From Leptospira licerasiae serovar Varillal str. VAR 010 (GTDB lineage Bacteria > Spirochaetota > Leptospiria > Leptospirales > Leptospiraceae): a stretch of 64,000 nucleotides of DNA. Of the stretch, positions 28,354 through 39,956 are shown piece by piece; position 1 is the stretch's first letter; each line of letters begins with the position of its first letter. Where the stretch lies: contig NZ_AHOO02000005.1 in assembly GCF_000244755.1 (NCBI RefSeq), forward strand, positions 1,543,501-1,607,500, written 5' to 3'. The position numbers and the translations under genes were made by a program. The notes under the pieces are model-generated. The model saw only the letters and a list, made by a program, of their open reading frames with translations, did not search any database and had not been told where the DNA came from.

Positions 28354-30447
28354 ATGGTCATTCTAGTCGTAGACGACAGTTACCAAAATCGCAAATTAAT
28401 TTCCGCTCAGTTGGAAAATGGGAATAGAAAAATTTACACCGCTTCCAACGGCATAGAAGCATTAGAGATCCTGGAAAATACCGAGGTAGATCTGATCATT
28501 TCGGATATTCTTATGCCTCAAATGGACGGATACCAATTTTGTTCTCAAGTAAGACAGAATGAGAAGTTCAAACATATTCCGTTTATTGTATATACCGCCA
28601 CTTATACCTCGGATTCGGATGAAAAACTTTCTTTCGATCTTGGTGCGGACGCATTTTTGAAAAAGCCTGCGGGATTGAGATTACTGGAAGAGACAGTTGC
28701 CAAAGTCCTTCATGCTCCAAGATCGGAGCGTAATGTTAAAAGATTGGTGATAGATTCCGCGCCTCTTCGCCAATACAATCATAGGCTTGTGGAAAAGTTA
28801 GAAGAGAAAAATTTCGAACTTCTGAAAAGAAGCGAAGAGTTAGGCTACGAGATAGAGGAACGAAGAAGAGCGGAAAGGCTAAACCGGGAAGGTGAAGAAC
28901 TATTCAAAGAACTCACAGATGCAATCCATGAAGTGTTTTGGATGACCAGTCTTTCTAAAAACGAGATCGTTTATATCAGCCAAGGCTACGAGCAGATTTG
29001 GGGAAGATCAAGACAAAGTCTCATAGAAAATCCGATTTCCTGGTTGGAATGTATCCATCCGGAGGATAGAGACCGAGTTTTTGATAGTGCAAAGACAAAA
29101 CAAGTAACAGGAGAATATAAAGAAGAATATCGGATCATTCGCCCTGATGGAGAGATCAGATGGATCAGAGATAAAGCGTTTCCCGTTAAGAACGAAAAGG
29201 GAGATACGATCCGAGTCGCCGGAGTCGCGGAGGATATCACCGAACGTAAACTGAAAGAATCCCAATTAAAAGAAGTGGAGAAAAGAAGAGCGGAATTAGA
29301 GGAACAATTGATCCAAGCCCAAAAATTGGAAAGTTTAGGTACCTTGGCAAGCGGAATCGCTCACGATTTTAATAACATACTTTCTATCATTATGGGGCAT
29401 ACTTCGGTAATAGAGAATAATCGGAATAATCCTGAAAAATTTTCCCAGCATGTATCCGCGTTACACATGGCTACTCAAAGAGGAGCCTCTTTGGTTAGGC
29501 AACTACTTACGTTTGCCAGAAAAACCGAATTTAATCTGGAGCTTGCGCAAATAAACGATATTGCATTAGAGATCAGTAAATTAATATCCCAGACATTTCC
29601 TAAAAACATCCGACTTTTTACGGACTTTCAGGAAGGTCTTCCTTTGGTCAAAGTAGACGCCAATCAGATCCATCAGGTTTTATTAAACTTATGTGTAAAT
29701 GCTCGAGATGCAATGCAAGATGGAGGGATTCTGCGTATAGAGACCTTCTTAACAGACTCTGAAAATTTAAAGGCAGGCTATTCCATAAATCTGGCCGAAA
29801 AATACGTGATACTCAGGATTTCCGACTCTGGAAGCGGGATGAGTGAAAAAACTAAACAGAGGATTTTCGAACCGTTTTTCACCACTAAGGATATAGGTAA
29901 AGGAACCGGATTAGGTTTAGCATTGGCTTATAGCGTAATCGATAAACATAAAGGTTGGATAGAAGTAGACTCCGAATTAGGAAAGGGGGCCACATTCTTA
30001 GTATATTTACCTGTTCCTAAAGAAAAATCGGAAATGAATACAAAGCCGGTCTATTCGGAATCCGAATCTTCAGGAGGTAAAGAAAGTATACTTATCATCG
30101 AGGACGAGGAACTTCTTAGGAATATGTTGTCGGATCTTTTGGAATCGAAAGGATACAGAGTATATTTAGCCGCAGATGGAGAAGACGGCGTGGAACAATT
30201 TCTTTTGAGACATTCCGAGATCCAATTGGTGCTGACGGATTTGGGACTACCAAAGTTTGGAGGAGGAGAAGTCATAAAGAGGATAAGGGCCATTCATAGT
30301 TCCGTAAAAATCCTTCTTGCAAGCGGATTTATGGAGCCAGAATTAAAACTTTCCTTAAAAGATTTCGGTGTGAGTTATTTTATCCAAAAGCCGTATTTGG
30401 GTACCGAGATCCTTTCCTGCATTCGTTCCGCTTTGGATCAAAAGTGA
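28354..30447 (+). CDS. Hybrid sensor histidine kinase REC-PAS-HK-REC
   Basis: This 697-residue cytoplasmic protein has an N-terminal receiver (1-120, acidic DD7-8, Asp51 in ISDILMPQMDG), a coiled-coil linker at 140-180, and a PAS domain with PAC-like tail (about 185-300). A HisKA domain follows with His337 in LASGIAHDFNNILSII, of the HisKA class that carries the HDFNN signature. A HATPase domain ([17 protein letters not shown]) and a C-terminal receiver (575-697, Asp629 in LVLTDLGLP) complete it. The two receivers allow input from one phosphorelay step and intramolecular transfer to another. It is the third signalling gene in a row. Confidence 0.92.
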   Translation: MVILVVDDSYQNRKLISAQLENGNRKIYTASNGIEALEILENTEVDLIISDILMPQMDGYQFCSQVRQNEKFKHIPFIVYTATYTSDSDEKLSFDLGADAFLKKPAGLRLLEETVAKVLHAPRSERNVKRLVIDSAPLRQYNHRLVEKLEEKNFELLKRSEELGYEIEERRRAERLNREGEELFKELTDAIHEVFWMTSLSKNEIVYISQGYEQIWGRSRQSLIENPISWLECIHPEDRDRVFDSAKTKQVTGEYKEEYRIIRPDGEIRWIRDKAFPVKNEKGDTIRVAGVAEDITERKLKESQLKEVEKRRAELEEQLIQAQKLESLGTLASGIAHDFNNILSIIMGHTSVIENNRNNPEKFSQHVSALHMATQRGASLVRQLLTFARKTEFNLELAQINDIALEISKLISQTFPKNIRLFTDFQEGLPLVKVDANQIHQVLLNLCVNARDAMQDGGILRIETFLTDSENLKAGYSINLAEKYVILRISDSGSGMSEKTKQRIFEPFFTTKDIGKGTGLGLALAYSVIDKHKGWIEVDSELGKGATFLVYLPVPKEKSEMNTKPVYSESESSGGKESILIIEDEELLRNMLSDLLESKGYRVYLAADGEDGVEQFLLRHSEIQLVLTDLGLPKFGGGEVIKRIRAIHSSVKILLASGFMEPELKLSLKDFGVSYFIQKPYLGTEILSCIRSALDQK

Positions 30448-30474
30448 AATTTCCTTAAAGCCGTTAGGCGTCTT

Positions 30475-31149
30475 CTATCTCAGTTTCATCTTACGAATTT
30501 CTTCTGCTACCGGGATATTTTGGTATTCTATCCTTTCTTTTCCGTAGTATAGTAGCGCTTCTACGAAGTTTGTTTTCGGGAAAAATTTTCGGATCTCTGT
30601 TAGCGGAATACGGATCGAATCCGAACTTGGGCTTTTATCGAAAAATTCGGTATTCTCCGCTCTTAATATGAGTTGTAGCTCCTTGGGTTCGAATGTTTTG
30701 ACCTTTTCGGATTTTATGATATTTTCGGTAAGTGTTTCTTCTTCTCTCTTCTTGGAAATAGTGCGGAATGGGATTGTCGTCCATTCTAAGAGCGCTCCTA
30801 TATCCGCAAACATTCCTAGGATGTATCGATTCCAAGGTTTATCGTCCGTGTCCAGTTGTCTGTATCCGTCCGTCTTCTTATAGTCGTAATGTACGATTTT
30901 AGTTTCTAAAGTTTTCCTTTTTTCTAATGTTTCCCTAAAGGAAGCTCCTTCTATTTTTAGGACTAGCTCGAAGTTTTGGAATTCGTAGTCTATTTTTCCT
31001 CGGTTTGAAATGATTACTTCTTCTTTTCTATCCAGTAAACGAGAGTCGACTGTTTCTTGTTTATAAGGAAAAACCGTAAAACAGTTTAGAAAACTGGAAT
31101 AGACCAAGACTAAAGCGGCAAAATGTCCGAAAGATAAATATCTTTTCAC
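30475..31149 (-). CDS. Putative lipoprotein downstream of ppx/gppA
   Basis: The protein begins at GTG 31149, which overlaps the ppx stop codon by four bases (GTGA); a longer frame to 31212 would lie inside ppx. From that start it has 224 residues, with a signal sequence and lipobox SSFLNC. The mature part is beta-rich and charged, with no catalytic motif I can name. Translational coupling to an exopolyphosphatase-type gene suggests joint expression but no clear role. The first residues ([16 protein letters not shown]) look like a proper signal peptide, which supports this start. Confidence 0.7.
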   Translation of the reverse strand: MKRYLSFGHFAALVLVYSSFLNCFTVFPYKQETVDSRLLDRKEEVIISNRGKIDYEFQNFELVLKIEGASFRETLEKRKTLETKIVHYDYKKTDGYRQLDTDDKPWNRYILGMFADIGALLEWTTIPFRTISKKREEETLTENIIKSEKVKTFEPKELQLILRAENTEFFDKSPSSDSIRIPLTEIRKFFPKTNFVEALLYYGKERIEYQNIPVAEEIRKMKLR

Positions 31150-32699
31150 TGAAATAGAGGAACCATTCCGTAGGCGGCCTCGAACGCATCTGCCTGTTCT
31201 TCGCAGGCCCAAAGTTCCAGACTTTTATCGTAGTTTTGGTTTGTAACCAAAGTGAATATCGTCTGATTTTTTCGGATCTGGCATTTTACGGTTTCGATCA
31301 ATCCTTGTCTGTTCCGATTGCATGCACTCGCGATCCTTAAAATTGCGGAAAGTTTTTCGACCGTTTCTTGCTCTTTGGGACCTACTCTTTGGAATTCTCT
31401 ATGCTTGGATTTAGGAGAACTTTTACGATGATATCTTGCGGTGAGTGCGATGATCTCTATTTCTCCCCAAGTAAAACCTAACATTGCCTCGGAGTTTCGA
31501 ATCAGATAATAACTGTGTTTATGATAAGCGGAATGTGAAATGAATAGTCCTACTTCATGCAGCAAAGAAGAGGCTTCCAGATATTCTCTTTCTTCTTTCC
31601 CTAATCGATGTACCGATTGTAATTGATCGAATATATCGAGTGAAAGTTTGGCAACATGGCGGGCATATTCCTGGTCCCTTGTGTATGATACTAAAAGATT
31701 TAAGATGGATTTTTGGCGAATATCATCCAGATGTTTGGAGTGTTCCAAATCTTGAAAATGTTCCCATTTTCGGATTGTATCGTAGATAATCCCTTCTCTA
31801 AGTGCGAACTCAGAAACAGTCATATCCGGGAGATCCAATAACTGGAATAATTCGTCTAGGATAAGCATCCCACCCACAATGATATCGGAACGTTTGGAAT
31901 CGAAGCCAGGGATTTTACCTCTCTTTTTAGAAGTGTCCGCTTCTAAGATCATATTCCTTGCTTTTTTGAATTCTGAAGAATGGAATGTGTAATGGTTTAG
32001 CGGTCTTTCTTCCGTTTCTCCTTCGAAGGCGCGAATGATCCCGGCAGTTGCCTGGACAGTGCCGGATGAACCGATGATCATTTCTGGTTTTAGATCTCGG
32101 ATGATCTTTCGGAAAGGAAGAATGATCTCTTCCACATAAAGTTTACATTTTCGTATCTGAGAAGAATCCAGGGTTTCAGATCTCAGGAATTTTTCGGTGA
32201 GTCGGATCGCTCCCAATTTGAAACTTTTTGAGAATAAAATATCCCCTCTGTAGCCAACTAAAACTTCGGTACTTCCTCCGCCTATATCCACAAGTAATAC
32301 CTTTTTGTCGAATACTGGAAGCCCTTGTAGGACCCCGAAATAGATGAGTCGGGCCTCTTCATATCCGCTAATCACATCTATTTTAATGCCTGCTTCCTTT
32401 AAAGCAGCAGCCTGGAATTCGGCACGATTGGAAGCTTCCCTCATTGCGGATGTGGCGACCGCTCTGATCTCTGCTTTCGAGTTATCCGCGAGCATCTTAA
32501 AACGCTTTAAACACTCGATTGCACGCCTAAATGCGGGAGGATCGATTTCTCCTCCTTCTTCCAAGCCGCTTCCGAGACGAACGTTCTCCTTCTCTCTGGC
32601 GATAGCTTCAAAGGTCCCGTTTTCTCGGACCCGAACGATGATCATATGAAAGGAGTTTGTGCCTAGATCGATGGCAGCTAGGGTGTTTTCCCGGACCAT
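31146..32699 (-). CDS. Ppx/GppA exopolyphosphatase-family phosphatase
   Basis: This 517-residue protein has the actin-like ATPase fold motifs of the Ppx/GppA family: [17 protein letters not shown] at the N-terminus, [13 protein letters not shown] in the middle and [11 protein letters not shown] for the second phosphate loop. The C-terminal part (about 310-500) is an HD-type helical domain ([20 protein letters not shown]). It hydrolyses inorganic polyphosphate and may also act on pppGpp; which activity dominates cannot be told. Its last codons overlap the start of a lipoprotein gene. The mreB operon is divergent, 188 bases away. Confidence 0.93.
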   Translation of the reverse strand: MVRENTLAAIDLGTNSFHMIIVRVRENGTFEAIAREKENVRLGSGLEEGGEIDPPAFRRAIECLKRFKMLADNSKAEIRAVATSAMREASNRAEFQAAALKEAGIKIDVISGYEEARLIYFGVLQGLPVFDKKVLLVDIGGGSTEVLVGYRGDILFSKSFKLGAIRLTEKFLRSETLDSSQIRKCKLYVEEIILPFRKIIRDLKPEMIIGSSGTVQATAGIIRAFEGETEERPLNHYTFHSSEFKKARNMILEADTSKKRGKIPGFDSKRSDIIVGGMLILDELFQLLDLPDMTVSEFALREGIIYDTIRKWEHFQDLEHSKHLDDIRQKSILNLLVSYTRDQEYARHVAKLSLDIFDQLQSVHRLGKEEREYLEASSLLHEVGLFISHSAYHKHSYYLIRNSEAMLGFTWGEIEIIALTARYHRKSSPKSKHREFQRVGPKEQETVEKLSAILRIASACNRNRQGLIETVKCQIRKNQTIFTLVTNQNYDKSLELWACEEQADAFEAAYGMVPLFQ

Positions 32700-32887
32700 A
32701 AGTTCCCCAATATTATGGAGGTCGCGATGGGTTCCAATTTGTTTTTCGTTTTTTTTGTTTTGGAATTGCCCGTAAGGATCGGGCAGGAAATATTGAATTG
32801 GATCGCGACCGTAAAATCCTAGAGATTTTCACCGATTCTGCAGATAATAAATAAGATCAACCAGCCTTCTGGCAGCAAAGGATAGAA

Positions 32888-33910
32888 ATGATATTCGATA
32901 AGCTATACGGATTATTTTCCAACGATATGGGAATCGACCTCGGAACCGCAAACACTCTCGTCCATGTAAAAGGGCAAGGTATCGTTCTTTCCGAGCCTTC
33001 CGTAGTAGCGGTCCACGCGGCTACGGGCAAAGTGCTCGCAGTAGGCCAGGAAGCTAAGAGAATGTTGGGACGTACTCCCGGCGAGATCGTAGCGATCCGT
33101 CCTATGAAAGACGGGGTGATCGCGGACTTCGAAACTGTCGAAAAAATGATCCGCTACTTCATTGCGAAAGTACATAATAGAACTACTTTCGTAAAACCTA
33201 GAATTGTGATCGGAGTTCCTTCCGGGATCACCGAGGTGGAAAGACGTGCGGTCCGTGAGTCCGCAGAACAGGCAGGTGCGCGAGAGATCTTCTTGATCGA
33301 CGAGGCATTGGCTGCTGCGATCGGCGCAAATATTCCAATCAACGAACCTGCCGGTAATATGATCGTGGATATAGGCGGTGGAACTACTGAGATCGCTGTG
33401 ATCTCACTTGGCGGTATGGTAATCGCCGAGTCTATCAGAACTGGTGGTGATGAGTTCGACGATGCAATTATCAAATATCTCAGAAACCAATACAATCTGG
33501 TTGTTGGGGAAAGAACTGCAGAAGATATCAAACTGACTATCGGTAACGCTTACCCTGAAAAGAAAACCGAGACCATGGAAGTGAAAGGTAGGGACGCAAT
33601 TTCCGGATTACCTCGTACTCTGGAATTAGAATCCAATGAGATCCGCAAGGCTCTTAAAGAGCCAACCGACGAAATTTTAGACGGAATTAAAAGAGTTCTG
33701 GAAAGAACTCCTCCTGAACTTGCTTCGGATATCGTAGAAAGAGGGATTGTTCTTACCGGAGGAGGATGTCTTCTTCGCGGATTAGAGACTTATCTTTCTA
33801 AAGAAACCGGTGTGCCTGTATTCAGAGCGGAAAACCCTCTGACCTGCGTGGTACTTGGGACAGGAAAATTCTTGGACGAAGTTAAGTATCTGAAACCAGG
33901 GATCCGTTAA
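32888..33910 (+). CDS. mreB: Rod shape-determining protein MreB
   Basis: This 340-residue actin homologue polymerises under the membrane and guides cell-wall elongation. Features visible are the N-terminal [27 protein letters not shown], the phosphate-1 loop, [19 protein letters not shown] for phosphate 2, and [14 protein letters not shown] for the adenosine site. It is the first gene of mreBCD-mrdA-rodA. The AAAGGATAG ribosome site lies just before ATG 32888. The upstream region carries a hairpin TGCCCG/CGGGCA (32767-32785) of unknown role. Confidence 0.98.
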   Translation: MIFDKLYGLFSNDMGIDLGTANTLVHVKGQGIVLSEPSVVAVHAATGKVLAVGQEAKRMLGRTPGEIVAIRPMKDGVIADFETVEKMIRYFIAKVHNRTTFVKPRIVIGVPSGITEVERRAVRESAEQAGAREIFLIDEALAAAIGANIPINEPAGNMIVDIGGGTTEIAVISLGGMVIAESIRTGGDEFDDAIIKYLRNQYNLVVGERTAEDIKLTIGNAYPEKKTETMEVKGRDAISGLPRTLELESNEIRKALKEPTDEILDGIKRVLERTPPELASDIVERGIVLTGGGCLLRGLETYLSKETGVPVFRAENPLTCVVLGTGKFLDEVKYLKPGIR

Positions 33911-33961
33911 TTCGGGTCTCGGTCTCCGGCCTGATCGCCGTAGTCCGAAACGGAAATTTTT

Positions 33962-35065
33962 ATGCTTTGGCTTCAAGTTAATAAAAGTAAGGAAACTGTT
34001 TCCCTTTTATTCTGTATCGTATTCTCTCTTCTTTCCCTGACTTTTAAGAGTAATGTTTTAGTCAGAGGGATTGCAAGTTTCCAGAGAGTAGGGGATTCCG
34101 TTTCCGGCTCGATCGACGGAGTAGGTTCCTTTTTTAAAGGCGCTTATACTAAATTAGAATCTTTTGAAGCGGTTCGTCAGGAAAGAGATGCCTGCGTTGC
34201 CGCTATAGACGATTATAAACTTCTTCCCCAAGATTTGGAAAGAGTAAGCAGAGAAAACGAAAGTCTCAGAAGGGAATTACGTTTTAATACTAAACAAAAA
34301 TATTCTACAGTCAAAGCGGAAGTTCTTTCCGTTCGTTTGAATTCCATCTATCGTACTATCATTATAGACAAAGGTTCCGAAGCGGGGATCAAACCTTATA
34401 TGCCTGTCACTGCAAGAGCTGTGAACCAAAAAGGTGAGATTATAGAAGCACTCGTCGGAAAGGTGATCGCGGTCACAGGCGGTTCCGCGGTGGTCCAACC
34501 TATCATCAATTCCAATTATAATATGGGTGTTTCCATTCCGGAAAGTAATCTTTGGGCTACTCTTTCCGGAAACTCAGGAAGAGGCATGGAAGCATTGATG
34601 AATTATATTGATAGCGGTATCATTATTGATCCTAGGATTTTCGGAGATTATCCGATGGGTCCAAGCGAGATGATCCAATACACCGAATCTTTGAGTAAGA
34701 TCGGTAAACCAGTATATAGTTCCGGTTCTTCCGGAATGTTCCCGCCTGGAATTCCTGTGGGTATAATTACGGAGGAAGGCCCGCGCAATGGAAGTTTTAA
34801 AACTGCATTCTTAAAACCTTTTGTTCGTTTCGATATGTTGGAATCCGTTACGATCCTAATGAAACTTCCTGAAAAATGGGCGGAGACTTGGCCGGAAGGA
34901 CAGAATATCAATATCGAAAATCCTTATTTCGGTGAATTAAATTATCCTAAAGAAGAAAGAGAGCCTAAGGTCCCAACTCCAGCCGGAAATAAACCTGTGG
35001 AGACTCCTAAGCCTCAAAAGCCCGAAGGGAATGGATCCGGATTCTCCGAAGAGGAAACGAACTGA
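33962..35065 (+). CDS. mreC: Rod shape-determining protein MreC
   Basis: This 367-residue protein has one N-terminal membrane helix (about residues 10-28), a coiled-coil region (about 65-95, [17 protein letters not shown]), and a periplasmic beta-rich domain typical of MreC ([36 protein letters not shown]). The C-terminal 40 residues are a Pro/Lys/Glu-rich tail, which is longer than usual. It links MreB to the periplasmic elongasome. The mreD start codon overlaps its stop codon by one base, so translation is coupled. Confidence 0.95.
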   Translation: MLWLQVNKSKETVSLLFCIVFSLLSLTFKSNVLVRGIASFQRVGDSVSGSIDGVGSFFKGAYTKLESFEAVRQERDACVAAIDDYKLLPQDLERVSRENESLRRELRFNTKQKYSTVKAEVLSVRLNSIYRTIIIDKGSEAGIKPYMPVTARAVNQKGEIIEALVGKVIAVTGGSAVVQPIINSNYNMGVSIPESNLWATLSGNSGRGMEALMNYIDSGIIIDPRIFGDYPMGPSEMIQYTESLSKIGKPVYSSGSSGMFPPGIPVGIITEEGPRNGSFKTAFLKPFVRFDMLESVTILMKLPEKWAETWPEGQNINIENPYFGELNYPKEEREPKVPTPAGNKPVETPKPQKPEGNGSGFSEEETN

Positions 35066-35568
35066 TGATCTTAGAATATATAGTCATTGGCGCCGGGATC
35101 TTGATCTCTCACTTCTTGAACGGGACAAACCTATTCGAGATTTCCGGGTTTAAACCGGACTTTATGGTGATCTTTGTTCTATTTTTTGCTCTTCGCAGGG
35201 GAACGATGGCAGGTATCTGGATCGGATTTTTCGGCGGATTGCTTTCCGATTCAGGTTTAGGCGGAGAAATTGTAGGAAACGTAGTCACTTACAAAATAGG
35301 ACTTCACTCACTTACTTTCTGCATCATGGGTTATCTGGTAGGAAAGTTCGCGAGGCCTGCGTATCACGAAAATCAGATTTCCATAATGTTGTATTCTTTG
35401 GTAGTGACTTTGGTCTCCAGGATAGCGTCTTATTTCCTATTCTCCTTATTCTTTCATGAAAATTTAAACTACTCCATCGTCAGTACCTCGATCTTTAACG
35501 CGGCAATCGCTCCAATATTCTTCTGGGTCCTGGGAAAATTATACAGATTGGAGCAGGCGGAAGGTTAA
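35065..35568 (+). CDS. mreD: Rod shape-determining protein MreD
   Basis: This 167-residue protein has five hydrophobic helices and matches the MreD layout: [21 protein letters not shown], then [17 protein letters not shown]. It belongs to the elongasome with MreC, PBP2 and RodA. The start overlaps the mreC stop codon by one base, with GAGGA just upstream. Sequence divergence is normal for MreD, so identity rests on helices, motif and position. Confidence 0.92.
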   Translation: MILEYIVIGAGILISHFLNGTNLFEISGFKPDFMVIFVLFFALRRGTMAGIWIGFFGGLLSDSGLGGEIVGNVVTYKIGLHSLTFCIMGYLVGKFARPAYHENQISIMLYSLVVTLVSRIASYFLFSLFFHENLNYSIVSTSIFNAAIAPIFFWVLGKLYRLEQAEG

Positions 35569-35569
35569 A

Positions 35570-37510
35570 ATGTTGGGGGGAGGAGGATCTTCTTCAGCCA
35601 CAGAATTTAGACTGGAACGTAGTTTCAGGCTAAGGCTATACATGTTCTCCGGGTTGGTTGCATTTGCATTAATCGCCTTCGTCATCCAGTTATTTAATCT
35701 TCAGATCGTGCAAGGGACGGATAATTCTTTAAAGGCGGAGAAGTTCGTCCGAAAGAGTGAAACTATTCCGGCTGCCAGGGGGGAAATGTTCGATCGGAAC
35801 TTTCTTACTCCTGAAACATCCATGGCATTGGTTTCCAATTATTCCAGCTTGGATGCAGTATTGAATACTTCTCTACTCAAATACGATCCGGTTAAGGTTA
35901 AGAATTTCCTGCAGGAATTCGCAAGAACTCTTTCTATTCCGATGTCTTATTACGAAGAGGATTTGCTCGAGCCTAAATTCTCCAAAAAGATCAAGACCAA
36001 AAAGCCTTTCGTACTTTTGGAGGCTATTTCCAAAGCCCAACAGGAACGTATATCAGTTTTTGATAATATATCTAAATATGTTATCTTGGTGCCTTCTCCG
36101 AGAAGGATCTATAAGATGGGGCCGGCGCTTGCACATGTGACCGGATATATTGGTAAGCCTAGTAAAACGGACCTTCTTACCCGTGAGATCAAGTCTTACC
36201 AATGGCTCGGAAAAGACGGGTTGGAGCTCCAATACGATTCAAGACTTCGGGGAACGGACGGATTCCGGATCCAAAAAAGAAGTTCAGAAGGAAACATCGA
36301 GGAAGAAAGGGTGGTGGAACATTCCACTCCCGGGAATAACCTGGTTCTCACGATAGACAAAGACATCCAACTTGCCGCGTATAAGGCGCTAAAAGGAGCC
36401 AGAGGAACTGCGATTGCGATGCGTCCTTCCACCGGAGAAATTTTGGCAATGGCTTCCAATCCAAGCTACGATCCGAATGTTCTTTCCGGAAAAAGTAGAT
36501 CGGAAAGGACCGCACATTATAAGAGAGTGGATGCGAACGGTGGATTTTTGAATCTTGCGATCCAATCCAAATTTCCTCCGGCTTCCACATACAAAACGTT
36601 AGTTGCTCTTGCTGCGTTAGAAAGCGGTCATAAGGTGGATTATACTCCTGAAACAAGTTATCACTGCAATGGTAGTTATACTTTAAAATCCACTTTCGCA
36701 GGAGTTCCCGACCAAGTGTTTTATTGTTGGGAGAAGGGCGGTCATGGTACGAATGACCTGGCTCACGCTCTTCAAAAGTCATGTTCCGTATATTTTTATA
36801 ATTTAGGTTATAAACTGGGTTCCGATCCTATCCTGACTTATTCTCGTTTATTCTTATTGGACCAAAAATCCAAAGTAGATCTTCCTGGAGAAATTGCAGG
36901 TCAGGTACCTTCTCCGGCTTGGAAAAAAAGGATTTATGGAACCAGATGGTTCGACGGGGATACGATCAATCTTTCCATCGGACAAGGATTCATGTCCGTT
37001 ACTCCTCTTGCCATGACTCTGTTCTATGCGGGACTATTGAACAAAGGACAAATATACCAACCTTATCTGGTTAACGAGATCAGAGATCCATTGGACAATT
37101 CCATTATCAACAGAACGGATCCTCAAAGGTTGAGCGATATTCCGATCCAATCTTCTACGGTAGAAGCGATCAAAGTGGGTCTCAGGTTGGTTGTGAAAAA
37201 TGGAACTGCGGCATTCGTATTAAATAAACCTGGCCTTCCGGATATCGCAGGAAAAACAGGGACCGCTCAAACAAGAAGAAGGGGATCTTCAGGATCCAAC
37301 CATGCTTGGTTTATCGGATATGCACCGGCGAGTGCGCCTGTCAGCGAACAAGTATTAGTTGCGGTGTTCGTGGAATATGGAGTAGGTGGAGCGGCTGGAG
37401 CGGCCCCTGTTGCAAGAGAAATGTTTAGAGCCGCTTTTCCACCTGGAAGTTTCAAAAGAACCGCGGAGATACCTGAAACTGCTCCTGCAATACCGGAGAA
37501 TGTACAATGA
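35570..37510 (+). CDS. mrdA: Penicillin-binding protein 2 (elongation transpeptidase)
   Basis: This 646-residue protein has an N-terminal membrane helix (about 25-47), a PBP dimerisation domain (about 60-230) and a transpeptidase domain. The catalytic Ser339 is in PPASTYKT (SxxK), and K562-T-G is in [11 protein letters not shown]. The middle motif is [10 protein letters not shown] (SxN-like). It crosslinks peptidoglycan during elongation. Its stop overlaps the rodA start by four bases (ATGA), which keeps the two enzymes in balance. No truncation is seen. Confidence 0.96.
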   Translation: MLGGGGSSSATEFRLERSFRLRLYMFSGLVAFALIAFVIQLFNLQIVQGTDNSLKAEKFVRKSETIPAARGEMFDRNFLTPETSMALVSNYSSLDAVLNTSLLKYDPVKVKNFLQEFARTLSIPMSYYEEDLLEPKFSKKIKTKKPFVLLEAISKAQQERISVFDNISKYVILVPSPRRIYKMGPALAHVTGYIGKPSKTDLLTREIKSYQWLGKDGLELQYDSRLRGTDGFRIQKRSSEGNIEEERVVEHSTPGNNLVLTIDKDIQLAAYKALKGARGTAIAMRPSTGEILAMASNPSYDPNVLSGKSRSERTAHYKRVDANGGFLNLAIQSKFPPASTYKTLVALAALESGHKVDYTPETSYHCNGSYTLKSTFAGVPDQVFYCWEKGGHGTNDLAHALQKSCSVYFYNLGYKLGSDPILTYSRLFLLDQKSKVDLPGEIAGQVPSPAWKKRIYGTRWFDGDTINLSIGQGFMSVTPLAMTLFYAGLLNKGQIYQPYLVNEIRDPLDNSIINRTDPQRLSDIPIQSSTVEAIKVGLRLVVKNGTAAFVLNKPGLPDIAGKTGTAQTRRRGSSGSNHAWFIGYAPASAPVSEQVLVAVFVEYGVGGAAGAAPVAREMFRAAFPPGSFKRTAEIPETAPAIPENVQ

Positions 37511-39027
37511 TGTCGGATCGTTCCATAGATAGGATTGACTACTTTTTAGTAGGTTCGGTCATCATAGTAGTGATCTGTAGTGTTCTCACTTTATACTCTC
37601 AGGAGTATAATTTTGACGATCCGAGCGTCGGGCTCATGAGCCATAAATGGTTCAAACAACTTTTATTCTTTCTGGGCGGCTTAGTGATCATGTGGTTCGT
37701 ATCTCGGATCAATTACCAATTGATCGGAGCTTACGCATTATTCGTGTATGGATTCGCTATTTTACTATTGGCTCTTACGCTCGTGAAATGGATCGGATAT
37801 CTTCCTTCCAGCCGCGGTGCGAGATCCTGGATCAAGATCGGACCGTTTCTTTTGCAGGCGTCTGAGTTCGCAAAACTTGCCACAGTGATCCTACTCGGCC
37901 AGTATCTAGTATTAAAAGAAAAAGAAATGAAGAAGCTTGTGGTTTTGGTCATCCCGTTCGGGATCGTTCTATTACCAATGGCTTTGATACTTTTACAGCC
38001 TGATTTTGGAACAGCAGTATCCTTCTTACCGATCTTGTTCACAATGTTGTTCTTAGGGGGAGCCGATTATTTCCACATCGGTTCTTTTATCACATTTGGA
38101 GGGATCTCACTCGTTCTTCCGATGTATGTGGAATATTCTAAACTTACATTATTAAACGACATCCTCGCATTCTTACAAAGAACCGGAAAAACGGACCTTC
38201 TGTCCGTAGTAAACAGACTAGGCGGAAAAACCTGGCAAGTATTGGATGGGAAAGAAGTAGCCGGGGCCAATCTTACTCCTAAAACCATCGCTGCATTAAG
38301 AGAAGTATTCGATCAGGTAATCGATTTAGAAGGAAGTTTTATATTTAAACTACTTTCTAATCAGGGATTGCTGATTGGAGTAGGCGCGACACTTATCATA
38401 TTCAGTATTATCATGATCTTACTCAGGATCGCTAGAGGAAGTAAAACATTACGTTCTTATTATATTCCTCTGGGAATCTTGGGGATTAGTTTGATCTCGG
38501 CGGTAGTCGTGATGAAAACAGTTCCATTTCGCGAGAACCAGGTCATCCGATTGACCGCATTTTTGAACCCTGACGAATTCAAACAGGATGCAGGATATCA
38601 GCTCAGAGCATCAAAGCCTGCGGTAGGTTCCGGAAAATTAGTCGGAAAAGGATTTTTAAATGCGGAGATGACGGAAGGAAAAATCCCTCACGTTCCTGAA
38701 TCCAGCACGGACTTCATCTTCGCTTCCTGGGCGGAACAAACCGGGTTTATAGGTTCCGTATTTTTACTCTTCTTCTTATTCTCTATTCCGCTTAGAGGGC
38801 TACAGATCAGTTATGAAAGTAAGGACAGATTCGGGTCCTTACTTGCGTCCGGGATCGTGGCGATGTTATTCTATCATATGGCAATTAATATAGGCATCGT
38901 GCTAGGATTATTGCCGGTAACAGGGATCCCACTTTCGTTTATGAGTTACGGTGGTTCCCACTTACTTATGTCCATGGCAGCGGTCGGTATCATTCTCTCC
39001 ATCAAGATGAGAAAACACGCAAACTAA
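37507..39027 (+). CDS. rodA: Rod shape-determining glycosyltransferase RodA, with an insertion
   Basis: This SEDS protein polymerises lipid II together with PBP2. The RodA signature is complete: [28 protein letters not shown], and near the C-terminus [19 protein letters not shown]. About ten membrane helices are present. At 506 residues it is some 80-130 longer than most RodA proteins. The extra sequence lies around residues 212-280, in a hydrophilic stretch with [20 protein letters not shown]. The insert faces the periplasm or cytoplasm depending on helix count. It overlaps mrdA by four bases. Confidence 0.95.
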   Translation: MMSDRSIDRIDYFLVGSVIIVVICSVLTLYSQEYNFDDPSVGLMSHKWFKQLLFFLGGLVIMWFVSRINYQLIGAYALFVYGFAILLLALTLVKWIGYLPSSRGARSWIKIGPFLLQASEFAKLATVILLGQYLVLKEKEMKKLVVLVIPFGIVLLPMALILLQPDFGTAVSFLPILFTMLFLGGADYFHIGSFITFGGISLVLPMYVEYSKLTLLNDILAFLQRTGKTDLLSVVNRLGGKTWQVLDGKEVAGANLTPKTIAALREVFDQVIDLEGSFIFKLLSNQGLLIGVGATLIIFSIIMILLRIARGSKTLRSYYIPLGILGISLISAVVVMKTVPFRENQVIRLTAFLNPDEFKQDAGYQLRASKPAVGSGKLVGKGFLNAEMTEGKIPHVPESSTDFIFASWAEQTGFIGSVFLLFFLFSIPLRGLQISYESKDRFGSLLASGIVAMLFYHMAINIGIVLGLLPVTGIPLSFMSYGGSHLLMSMAAVGIILSIKMRKHAN

Positions 39028-39090
39028 AATTCGGATACGTAAAATGGCTGACTTTGCAAAAAGTCATGCCGATATTCTATCTAAGCCGGC

Positions 39091-39882
39091 ATGGAAAGAG
39101 TAAAAGATTCCAGATTTCTATTCGATCTGAAAAGAAAGTTCCGCTATATCTTGGAAGAAGTGGAGAAGAACACGTACGACCAAGATTCGGAAGTCAGAGA
39201 ATTAGAAACGCTCTGGGAAGAAATGTTCGATGTGGCCTCCCGCAATGATACTCCCTATTTCAAAGCCAGACTTTCCAATCTAAAAAGACAGTTGGACGGT
39301 TTTGTTAGGAACAAAGCATACGAAAAACAGGAATTCGATCGTATCTATAGACAACTAGAAAAGATCCGCAAAGACGATACAGTGGAATTTTTGGACGAGT
39401 CTATGCGTTCCACCTTAGGAAGGATCGCGGAAAATACAAATCGAGTTGCAGCTAACGTATCCGGTTTGGGGATCGAGCCCGGTTCCTTGGGCGGTATACC
39501 TCTACTTCTCACTTTCAGATGTGGCACGGTCCATTTTATAGTAAAATCCGGACCTAAAAAGATATTCAAGAACGTGCATAGGAATAAGGACAAAGTACTC
39601 TACGAAGGGAAAAAATATCCTATCTTTCCAAGCAGGTCCATTTATTTTTCCTGGGAAGGAGAAGGTAGATCTTGGGAAACGGAACCAGGCTCTTTGCTCA
39701 TGATCCGTTATCCGGAAGGGAATAGATTTTTTAGATGCGACGCTCTTGGCGACACATTCCGTATTCCGGAAGATACTTTTAAGAGAAGATTACAACCTAC
39801 TGATAAACAATCCTCGGAGATCAGATACTATTTCCGCAAAGCCGGAGTTAGATATTATTATATCCCCCAAAAAGGAGAGTGA
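39091..39882 (+). CDS. Conserved hypothetical protein downstream of rodA
   Basis: This 263-residue soluble protein has a helical, charged N-terminal half with coiled-coil tendency (about 1-125, including LERLKRQ-like heptads). The beta-rich C-terminal half starts PLLLTFRCGTVHFIV and continues to LLMIRYPEGNRFFRCDALG. The C-terminal outline is faintly CheW-like, but the similarity is too weak to claim. It begins 63 bases after rodA and may be read from the same transcript. I do not recognise the family, and no catalytic motif is visible. Confidence 0.6.
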   Translation: MERVKDSRFLFDLKRKFRYILEEVEKNTYDQDSEVRELETLWEEMFDVASRNDTPYFKARLSNLKRQLDGFVRNKAYEKQEFDRIYRQLEKIRKDDTVEFLDESMRSTLGRIAENTNRVAANVSGLGIEPGSLGGIPLLLTFRCGTVHFIVKSGPKKIFKNVHRNKDKVLYEGKKYPIFPSRSIYFSWEGEGRSWETEPGSLLMIRYPEGNRFFRCDALGDTFRIPEDTFKRRLQPTDKQSSEIRYYFRKAGVRYYYIPQKGE

Positions 39883-39956
39883 TTCCACCTAACATAAATT
39901 TTACGTAATTTAGGTTGCAATTTTTCCCCTCGGTGCGAAAATCCGAGGCCTTTACG

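Noticed and set aside
32344..32649. 101-codon plus-strand frame inside ppx/gppA
   Set aside because: It is the antisense shadow of a well-conserved enzyme and shows no ribosome site.
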